5,159 nucleotides of DNA from Candidatus Poseidoniaceae archaeon (GTDB lineage: Archaea > Thermoplasmatota > Poseidoniia > Poseidoniales > Poseidoniaceae), in the NCBI GenBank assembly GCA_022451765.1, contig JAKUNY010000113.1, positions 1 through 5,159 on the forward strand. Direction: 5' to 3'. Of the stretch, positions 1 to 5,159 are shown piece by piece. Position 1 is the first letter of the stretch. Each line of letters starts with the position of its first letter. The notes below the pieces were generated by a model. The model made no database searches. It had not been told where the DNA came from and saw only the letters and a program-made list of their open reading frames with translations. Both the position numbers and the translations under genes were made by a program.

Positions 1-1532
1 GTAGGGTCAGCTTCAGCAGGTTGTTCAGGATGAGAGGGGTCAATCCGCGTGGTGTAGCAGACGTTGTTGCCGATCATGATGCTTGGATACATACTCTTGA
101 AATCCAGAACTGCAATCCATGGGTGCAATCCTGCTTCAACATCGTGAACGTAGCCCCCCGTGATCTGTCCTTCCTTGGCTTCTGCACTTCCGGTTAATGG
201 AACGGCGACGTTCTTTCGGTCGGCTAAACGAATCACAAGGCTGTCGAGTAATTGCGATGTGCTTCCATTCGCAGCTGTTTCAAACGCAACTTTAGCAACC
301 GAGGCGACCGCTTCTTTTCGACGAATTGCTTGAATGGCATGAAGGATATCGAGCGGTAAGGCAGCATCCCGGACACAGTATTCCATGACCTCATCAGGCC
401 GACTCGCCCATTCTTCGTCCATGTTGGATGCATCGATGTCAATCTTCTGTTTGTCATCATCCTCTGGAAACAAGAGGCGTGCAATGAAAGAAAGCGTTTC
501 ACGTTGCGGCCGCAGTGCTTGACGTGCTTGCCACCAAGCATCGACGATAGCACGTCCAGCGAGATTCCAAGCACGGTTCGATTGACGTCGAGGAAGGACG
601 CCAGTTCTCGTTCGCTTGCATTCCGTTTCCAAATGAGGCGTTCGTCCCCACCCCAGGAGGTTGCTTCGAGCCTGCCATTGGTTCCGACTGGTGTGATGAT
701 CCATCCGCTCGACCAATCGGGGAAAATCGAAGTTGTCGATGTTGTAGCCCGTGATGATGTCAGGATCTTCTTCACGAACCATGGCCGTCATTTGTTCCAT
801 GATGAGGTCTTCAGCGCCTGTGTATTCGTACACGCGACGAGAACCATTGATCATATCCTCAACCCACACAGCAGCGCAGAGAATCGAATTGTTGGCTATA
901 CTCGTCTCCAAATCGTAGGAAAGGATGCGCCATGGGACTTGAAACGGCTCACTTTGCTTGACGTTCTCAAGTTGAACAGAGACGGTGCAATCGACTTGGT
1001 ATCGACCCACACCACCGTGCTTAATGACGCGTAGATTGCGTTCTCCATCCTCGGCGCTTTGTTTCCGCTCATCGATGAGAAAGCCATCAATGGAGAGGTG
1101 CATTCCTACGTCGTTGTTCAAAAATAGGCGGTTGACGAACGGAATATCACCAGAGTAGATGGTCCAACCTTGCTTTTGCAATTCACTGCGAAGTGAAGGG
1201 ACATTGAACGGTTGAACCGCCTCAATGGTCCAAACGGGCTTCTCGCCCAAATCGGTCCATTTCCATACGGGTCCGCGGACATCCATCACGTCAGATCGCC
1301 GTCGCAATCCTTCGATACCTCGTTCTTCTACATCAGTGATTGGCCTCTCTTTGCCCCATTTACCAACGGGTGCAATCTCGAAGGTAGGCCGCAATCCAGA
1401 AACGAGAACACAGATGGATGCACCATCTTCGCAGCGTCCAAACAATTCGACGGTCGTCTGCGGAGCGTCTTCGTCACCGTGCGAATGATAGCGTCCACTG
1501 ACGACACCAAACCGGCCCGACCATGCCTCCAT
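1..1532 (-). CDS. polB: Family-B DNA polymerase, N-terminal 510 residues (C-terminus outside window)
   Basis: This is a replicative or repair DNA polymerase of archaeal family B, with a 3'-5' proofreading exonuclease followed by the polymerase domain. I translated the minus strand by hand from ATG 1530-1532 to the left edge and found 510 codons with no stop. The N-terminal domain is about residues 1-150. Exo I is YDLETS, with D207 and E209 as expected metal ligands. Exo II is GYNIDNFDFP (262-271), with D269. Exo III is YCVRD, with Y385 and D389. The linker motif GGYV (459-462) precedes polymerase motif A, DFKSMYPSI (477-485), with D477 as catalytic Asp. Proofreading therefore looks intact, and no intein interrupts motif A. 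Motifs B and C lie beyond the window, so completeness cannot be judged; family members are often about 780-850 residues. An in-frame TGA lies at 1548-1550, just upstream of the start, and GAGG sits 7 nt before the ATG. The gene is divergent from ilvE. Confidence 0.95.
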   Translation of the reverse strand, partial: MEAWSGRFGVVSGRYHSHGDEDAPQTTVELFGRCEDGASICVLVSGLRPTFEIAPVGKWGKERPITDVEERGIEGLRRRSDVMDVRGPVWKWTDLGEKPVWTIEAVQPFNVPSLRSELQKQGWTIYSGDIPFVNRLFLNNDVGMHLSIDGFLIDERKQSAEDGERNLRVIKHGGVGRYQVDCTVSVQLENVKQSEPFQVPWRILSYDLETSIANNSILCAAVWVEDMINGSRRVYEYTGAEDLIMEQMTAMVREEDPDIITGYNIDNFDFPRLVERMDHHTSRNQWQARSNLLGWGRTPHLETECKRTRTGVLPRRQSNRAWNLAGRAIVDAWWQARQALRPQRETLSFIARLLFPEDDDKQKIDIDASNMDEEWASRPDEVMEYCVRDAALPLDILHAIQAIRRKEAVASVAKVAFETAANGSTSQLLDSLVIRLADRKNVAVPLTGSAEAKEGQITGGYVHDVEAGLHPWIAVLDFKSMYPSIMIGNNVCYTTRIDPSHPEQPAEADP

Positions 1533-1665
1533 AGCAACGCCTCGGGCTCAACCGTCTTGAAACCAAGCCTTTGCCCAGTAGGTTTGAAAATCTCCGATTT
1601 CGCAAAAAATCGATGAGCAAGAATTGAAAGCCGAATCTCCTTAGCGAGAATCACGGGTTGAGATT
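1533..1665. promoter_or_regulatory. Divergent intergenic region between polB and ilvE, with AAATC/GATTT half-sites
   Basis: This 133-nt gap must hold the promoters of both divergent genes. I see no clear archaeal TATA box with a B-recognition element for either gene, nor a strong Shine-Dalgarno before ilvE (the sequence before its ATG is GGGTTGAGATT). The most AT-rich part, about 1586-1612, contains AAATC (1588-1592), GATTT (1596-1600) and AAATC (1607-1611). The outer pair extends to a perfect 6-bp inverted repeat, CGATTT (1595-1600) and AAATCG (1607-1612), with a 6-nt spacer. AATCTCC also occurs twice, at 1589-1595 and 1634-1640. A regulator could bind here, but short AT-rich palindromes arise easily by chance. 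That the region is regulatory follows from gene orientation; the individual sites are speculative. Confidence 0.35.
1540..1543 (-). promoter_or_regulatory. Ribosome binding site of the DNA polymerase gene
   Basis: On the minus strand GAGG stands 7 nt upstream of the ATG at 1530-1532. It lies between that ATG and an in-frame TGA at 1548-1550. No other ATG, GTG or TTG occurs between that stop and this ATG, so the site and the stop together support the chosen start. Confidence 0.5.
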
Positions 1666-2685
1666 ATGAGCAAAGATATCGACTGGGACAAACTAACCTT
1701 CTCGTTAACACCGACCGATACCATGTACGTCGCGGAAACGACGGGCGATGAACCATGGATGCCTGGTGATCTTCGTCCCTATGGCAACATCTCCATCTCA
1801 CCAGCTGCAGGTGTTCTCAACTACGGTCAAGGTCTGTTTGAAGGGATGAAGGCTTATCGGACCGACAAAGATCGTGTTGTTTTCTTCCGTCCGGATGAGA
1901 ACGCTCGACGAATGCAGCGTGGAGCAGATCGACTAAAGATGCCCCCTGTTCCAGAATCCATTTTCATCGATGCTGTAGAACAAGTCGTTCAAGCCAACAT
2001 CGACTGGGTTCCACCGATGGGTCGAGGAGCGATGTACGTCCGACCATTGTTGATGGGAAGCGGTCCCGTTCTCGGCGTTTCTCCTGCACCAAGTTACTCG
2101 TTCATGGTTTACGTTACACCGGTTGGACCGTACTTTAAGGGTGGAATGCGCGCCATCGACTTGCTCATTTCGGATGAATTTCATCGAGCTGCTCCGGGCG
2201 GTTCTGGTGGTGTCAAAGCGATCGGAAATTATGCTCCGGGCATGATGCCGAGCAAATTGGCCAAGGCCCAAGGCTATGCAGAAATCATCTACTTGGACGC
2301 AAAAACCAGCACCTACGTCGAAGAGGTTGGTGCTGCGAACTTCTTCTGCATCAAGGACAGTGTCCTCTACACGCCTGAATTAACGGGAACCATTCTTCCA
2401 GGAATCACCCGAGACTCCATCATTGCGCTGGCTCGACACATGGGTTACGAAGTTGTTGAAGAGAAAGTCAGTGCTGAATTTGCCATGTCAGCAGACGAAG
2501 CATTCTGCTGTGGAACAGCGGCGGTTATTTCACCAATCGGTAGCATCACCCACGCTGATACGAAGGTGACTTACGGCGATGGAACGCCTGGGACAATCAC
2601 CAAGACGTTGTACGACAAACTTACAGGTATTCAAAACGAAACCGAGGACGATATGTTCGGGTGGTTGCACGAAGTACCTCTATAA
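1666..2685 (+). CDS. ilvE: Branched-chain amino acid aminotransferase
   Basis: This PLP-dependent class IV (fold type IV) transaminase interconverts leucine, isoleucine and valine with their 2-oxo acids, using the 2-oxoglutarate/glutamate pair. It is a cytosolic enzyme at the last step of branched-chain amino acid synthesis or the first step of breakdown. The 339 residues match the full length of the larger, eukaryote/plant-like BCAT type. Visible marks are LFEGMKAYR (57-65), the substrate-pocket YVRP (124-127), VGPYF (153-157), the PLP lysine K184 in GGVKAIGNYAPG, EEVGAANFF (219-227) with the glutamate expected to contact the pyridine nitrogen, the phosphate-binding GTILPGITR (241-249), and CGTAAVISPIGSI (282-294). 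The redox CXXC of the mammalian enzymes is absent: A286 and S289 stand at those places. The start is supported by the family-like N-terminus (DWDKLTFSLTPTDTMYVA). It is divergent from polB, and its TAA directly abuts the stop of the convergent surface-protein gene. Exact substrate preference is inferred from family resemblance. Confidence 0.95.
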   Translation: MSKDIDWDKLTFSLTPTDTMYVAETTGDEPWMPGDLRPYGNISISPAAGVLNYGQGLFEGMKAYRTDKDRVVFFRPDENARRMQRGADRLKMPPVPESIFIDAVEQVVQANIDWVPPMGRGAMYVRPLLMGSGPVLGVSPAPSYSFMVYVTPVGPYFKGGMRAIDLLISDEFHRAAPGGSGGVKAIGNYAPGMMPSKLAKAQGYAEIIYLDAKTSTYVEEVGAANFFCIKDSVLYTPELTGTILPGITRDSIIALARHMGYEVVEEKVSAEFAMSADEAFCCGTAAVISPIGSITHADTKVTYGDGTPGTITKTLYDKLTGIQNETEDDMFGWLHEVPL

Positions 2686-5085
2686 TCACTTCTTTTTCTT
2701 GGCCTTGGTCTCAACGTGCCATACGAAGTACGTCTTTTCATCGAGAACCAATTCGCTCTTGTAGACCATACCGTATTCGCTTGGTTCAATGGTTCCATCA
2801 AAGGTGAACTGAAGCAACAGAAGACCATCACTGTTTGACTTGAGAACGCCTGATCCATCCTGGACGCCGCCAAATTTGACTGCACCAAATCGCTTCTTGT
2901 TGATCTCAAGGTTGGTCTCACGAACCTTGACTTCGTAACCCGGAGACATTTCAGCGCACCTGATTCGTTCCTTGGTTTTGGTCTTCGTGTTGTATGCTAT
3001 CTTGGCAGCCCTGAGAACAAATGGATCTGTCATCGTGCCCGAACCACTCTGAATTGCTGGTGTTGCTGAGACGTGCTCTGCTTGAACACCGATGCGTTCT
3101 TTCCGTCGCGTCAAAATCATCGGAACGACGAGCAAGAACGCCAAGACGAGGAAGATGATTGGGAAGCAAATCGGCTTGAATGGGTTCCTGTCTCGCTCAG
3201 GAGGTTGCTCATAGGACCGGAATTCGTAACAAGAACCATCGGATTCAATCTTTGGAACCGACGAGCGGTTGTACGGATCGCCTCCGCATTCAAGTTCAAA
3301 CGAATCATTGAATCCATCGCCATCGTCGTCAAAGTCAGCCTCAAACAAGCCAAGACGAGAGTTGTTGTTCGGTAGACCATCAAGGTCGTAATCCTCCGCA
3401 ACCGAGAGATTGAACGTGGTTGAGATTTCTTTCCCTGTCAACAGGTTGATTGCAGTCACTGTGTATTCCGTCAGATTCGATGGAATGAGTGGTACTCCGT
3501 AGATTGTTCCGTTGCCGTTTGACGTTCGAGCCATGGTATCGCCGCTGAAGAACAAGCCGTACGGTAGTGCGGGTGAAATCTTCCAGATGTCGACGGTCAT
3601 GCCCGTAATGATTGGCTGGAGTGTGCCGTTGCGCTGTCCGTGCAATAACTCAAATTCCCCTTCTCCATAACTGCCGGACAGGTCTTCGTTAAAGTCGCAA
3701 ATACCATCACCATCACTATCGACCGGTGTATCAAACCTATTCTTGGGATCAGTTTGGCCGCACTCAGCTTCATCCACGTCGGACCAACCATCGTTATCAT
3801 CATCCATATCTTCGACCAACCCCGTTGTTGATTCACCAAACAACTCGTCCGGGTCATCATCACCATCGGTGTCTCGATAAGCAGCAGCATCGTTCGGGAA
3901 GGCATCTGGACCTGCTTCACAATAATCGATTGGTAGAGCAGGAGCAATTGGTCCATCGCAGACACCGTCGCCATCGGAATCCGCATTCCAAGGATCGGTT
4001 CCCGTATTGTTGGCATCAATGTAGGCACTTGTGTTCGTTTCAATCGTGTTGTTGAAACCATCACCATCGATGTCATCGTCGATTGCATTGCACACATAAT
4101 CGCCATCGAGATCGGCTGGAACGTCCGAGCTGTCCAACGGGTCGGAGAAACAGTCGCCTTCTACGACATCGGTGTAGTTATCGCCATCATCATCAAGATC
4201 TTCAATCAGACCACGACGTGGGTCTGCATCACCAGGCAACTGGTTCGGTAGACCGTCAAAGTCCGTATCTTCCAGTACGCCGATTTGAACAACGAACTCA
4301 TCGTTGAACAGGCTGCTGTTGGCATAGATCGTGAAGTTGGTCAAATGCATCAGTTCGGTCGGCGTTCCCCAAATCGTACCGTTGTCGGCGCCCAAGAACA
4401 AACCTTCTGGCAAGTCTGGTTCAATCTCGAAGGTTGAGTCGCTGAGGATTGATTTAGGCTCAAGTGCAGCCATTTCGGAGTTGTTCAAGAGGTACAACGG
4501 ACCGAGTGCCATGTCATAGAACAAGTCCTCGACGGTGATGTTGACGTAAACGGTGATTGAACCAACATTGTTGGATGCCGTAATCGTGTACATGGTTTGG
4601 TTCTGGACCTGTGTTGCAACACCTGACAGCGTACCATTACTCACATCGAAGAGCAAGCCTGGTGATGGGTCTGGCAAGATGGTCCATCCGGTCACGACGC
4701 CACCTGTTGAGATGGCTTCCATCGTCAAGACAGTTGAATTGTTGAGCAGAATCACATCATCTGGAGCGTATGCCACCATTGGAACTTGGTCGAGTACGGT
4801 GATGTTGATTTGCGTTGTCGCTGAACCGCCCGTGTTGGTCGCCGTAATCACGTACGTTCGTACATCCATCACTTCAGTCGGCGTTCCCGTAATGTGGCCT
4901 GTTGTTTCGTTGAACTCCAATCCTTCAGACAATGCTGGCGAAATGCTCCATGTTAATGCAGGACCCCCAATGTTCACCGGTAGCCAATCCACAACACTCG
5001 TGTCGTTGGTCAAGGTCATGTTCTCGGGCGGGTAGGAGATTTCTGGAACAATGTCGAGGATGGTGATGTTGAGGTACGCCACCAA
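2686..5085 (-). CDS. Giant cell-surface protein, C-terminal part: Ig-like domains, calcium repeats, one TM helix, cytoplasmic domain
   Basis: This is probably a type I surface protein or adhesin; its ligand is unknown. The open frame is 799 codons, numbered here from a TTG at 5083-5085. That TTG is unlikely to be a true start, because it falls inside an Ig-like domain and directly follows an in-frame TGA. Domains in order: Ig-like repeats at about 12-99, 100-187 and 188-272, each with a GTPT- or GVAT-like turn, a YxITAxN-like strand and an NITVxD-like end; Asp-rich calcium repeats at 273-468 (for example DSDGDGVCD 369-377 and DSDGDGICD 456-464); another Ig-like domain at 475-563; more calcium repeats at 565-610; a transmembrane helix at 639-658 followed by RRKER; and a basic cytoplasmic domain at 660-799 ending in KAKKKK. 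All 25 N-X-S/T sequons lie before the helix, which fits glycosylation outside the cell. Any signal peptide lies beyond the right edge. The architecture is clear; ligand and function are not. Confidence 0.85.
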   Translation of the reverse strand: MVAYLNITILDIVPEISYPPENMTLTNDTSVVDWLPVNIGGPALTWSISPALSEGLEFNETTGHITGTPTEVMDVRTYVITATNTGGSATTQINITVLDQVPMVAYAPDDVILLNNSTVLTMEAISTGGVVTGWTILPDPSPGLLFDVSNGTLSGVATQVQNQTMYTITASNNVGSITVYVNITVEDLFYDMALGPLYLLNNSEMAALEPKSILSDSTFEIEPDLPEGLFLGADNGTIWGTPTELMHLTNFTIYANSSLFNDEFVVQIGVLEDTDFDGLPNQLPGDADPRRGLIEDLDDDGDNYTDVVEGDCFSDPLDSSDVPADLDGDYVCNAIDDDIDGDGFNNTIETNTSAYIDANNTGTDPWNADSDGDGVCDGPIAPALPIDYCEAGPDAFPNDAAAYRDTDGDDDPDELFGESTTGLVEDMDDDNDGWSDVDEAECGQTDPKNRFDTPVDSDGDGICDFNEDLSGSYGEGEFELLHGQRNGTLQPIITGMTVDIWKISPALPYGLFFSGDTMARTSNGNGTIYGVPLIPSNLTEYTVTAINLLTGKEISTTFNLSVAEDYDLDGLPNNNSRLGLFEADFDDDGDGFNDSFELECGGDPYNRSSVPKIESDGSCYEFRSYEQPPERDRNPFKPICFPIIFLVLAFLLVVPMILTRRKERIGVQAEHVSATPAIQSGSGTMTDPFVLRAAKIAYNTKTKTKERIRCAEMSPGYEVKVRETNLEINKKRFGAVKFGGVQDGSGVLKSNSDGLLLLQFTFDGTIEPSEYGMVYKSELVLDEKTYFVWHVETKAKKKK
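2689..2700 (+). terminator. Possible T-rich terminator of ilvE, inside the convergent gene
   Basis: Four nucleotides after the ilvE TAA the plus strand reads CTTCTTTTTCTT, with T5 at 2693-2697. Archaeal RNA polymerase can terminate at such T-rich tracts without a hairpin, which is established for archaea. The tract is the complement of the lysine codons (K796-K799) that end the opposing gene. It may therefore be only a by-product of that coding sequence, and no transcript evidence is available here. Confidence 0.35.
3682..4269 (-). repeat. Thrombospondin-type-3-like calcium-binding repeats, coding
   Basis: Residues 273-468 of the surface protein carry repeated Asp-rich loops: DTDFDGLPN, DLDDDGDNYTD, DLDGDYVCN, DDDIDGDGFNN, DSDGDGVCD, DTDGDDDPDE, DMDDDNDGWSD and DSDGDGICD. 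Such DxDxDG loops bind calcium in thrombospondin-type-3 and related repeats, and they usually act as a stiff, calcium-dependent spacer. Six cysteines (C312, C332, C376, C389, C442, C463) lie among the loops and could form disulfides outside the cell. A shorter block of the same kind follows at 565-610 (plus-strand positions 3256-3393), after an inserted Ig-like domain. Confidence 0.8.
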
Positions 5086-5159
5086 TCAGCCACCGCTGTT
5101 GTTGGCCCATACAACGTACTGGGTCTGATTCTGTATCGCAGTCGGGGTTCCTGAAATTA
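4270..5159 (-). repeat. Tandem Ig-like (He_PIG-type) domain repeats, coding
   Basis: Three full repeats of about 85-88 residues (numbered from the TTG at 5083-5085: 12-99, 100-187 and 188-272) and the end of a fourth follow one another. Each has a WSISPALxxGLxF-like segment, a TGxIxGTPT-like turn, a YVITATN-like strand and an NITVxD-like final strand. The third full repeat is the most degenerate. At DNA level only short stretches are shared; for example GTCGGCGTTCCC recurs on the plus strand near 4356 and near 4877. The array is thus old and diverged rather than freshly duplicated. It continues beyond the right edge. Confidence 0.8.
5089..5159 (-). pseudogene. Upstream in-frame fragment of the same surface protein, cut off by TGA at 5086-5088
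   Basis: The 23 codons upstream of the TGA, in the same reading frame, encode ISGTPTAIQNQTQYVVWANN followed by SGG. This matches the second half of the Ig-like repeats downstream (GTPTEVMDVRTYVITATN then TGG at 67-87). Read through the TGA, the fragment joins LVAYLNITILD at exactly the spacing seen in the next repeat. The gene is therefore one reading frame broken by a single stop codon, with no frameshift, and it continues past the right edge. It may be a real nonsense mutation or a sequence error; the window alone cannot decide. Confidence 0.7.

Noticed and set aside
233..775. Minus-strand open frame of 180 codons with a protein-like stretch opposite the polymerase Exo II-Exo III region
   Set aside because: It is the shifted frame of the polymerase. 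The true frame reads continuously through Exo II, an Arg-rich linker and Exo III without a stop. I considered paired frameshifts around 575-665, but no motif is lost and none is needed.
1604..1610. A6T stretch as a TATA box for ilvE
   Set aside because: It does not resemble the usual archaeal TATA consensus, is about 56 nt before the ATG, and is also part of the inverted repeat. The evidence is too weak to call.
1212..1654. Open frames of about 90-135 codons on both strands over the polymerase N-terminus and the intergenic region
   Set aside because: They overlap the polymerase coding frame, show no recognisable domain and use shifted codons; they are shadows.
3726..4307. Plus-strand His/Arg-rich open frames and CATCACCATC-like runs
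   Set aside because: They are the complement of the Asp and Gly codons in the calcium repeats. The runs are irregular, with no constant spacers or repeat unit, so they are neither a CRISPR array nor a microsatellite.
5083..5085. TTG as the true start of the 799-codon surface protein
   Set aside because: It lies in the middle of an Ig-like domain, with no signal peptide after it. The same domain's coding sequence continues in frame upstream past a single TGA.

Overview
The window reads as a piece of a planktonic archaeal genome, most likely a marine Euryarchaeote of the Marine Group II / Poseidoniia type. That placement is inferred from three things: an archaeal family-B DNA polymerase, a large Ig-like/calcium-repeat surface protein dense in N-glycosylation sequons, and compact gene packing. 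I could not run a database search, so the lineage is a reasoned guess. No rRNA, tRNA, CRISPR array, insertion sequence or phage gene is visible.

Layout. Positions 1-1532 (minus strand) hold the N-terminal 510 codons of a family-B DNA polymerase. Its frame is open throughout and runs off the left edge. Positions 1533-1665 are a 133-nt divergent intergenic region with a ribosome binding site for the polymerase and a cluster of AAATC/GATTT half-sites. Positions 1666-2685 (plus strand) encode a complete branched-chain amino acid aminotransferase (ilvE). Its TAA stop abuts, with zero spacing, the TGA stop of a convergent minus-strand gene covering the rest of the window.

That third gene encodes the C-terminal part of a very large cell-surface protein. 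From N- to C-terminus it has a run of putative Ig-like (He_PIG-type) domains, a block of Asp-rich thrombospondin-type-3-like calcium repeats, one more Ig-like domain, a second short calcium-repeat block, one transmembrane helix, and a 140-residue basic cytoplasmic domain I do not recognise. All 25 N-X-S/T sequons fall before the transmembrane helix. Near the right edge an in-frame TGA (5086-5088) splits one Ig-like domain, exactly where the two following repeats have a TCA serine codon.

The three genes serve unrelated roles: DNA replication or repair, branched-chain amino acid metabolism, and cell-surface adhesion or structure. The arrangement gives no sign of a shared operon. The parts most worth a second look are the interrupted surface-protein gene, its unrecognised cytoplasmic domain, and the gap-free convergent junction in which its poly-lysine codons place a T-rich tract right after ilvE.
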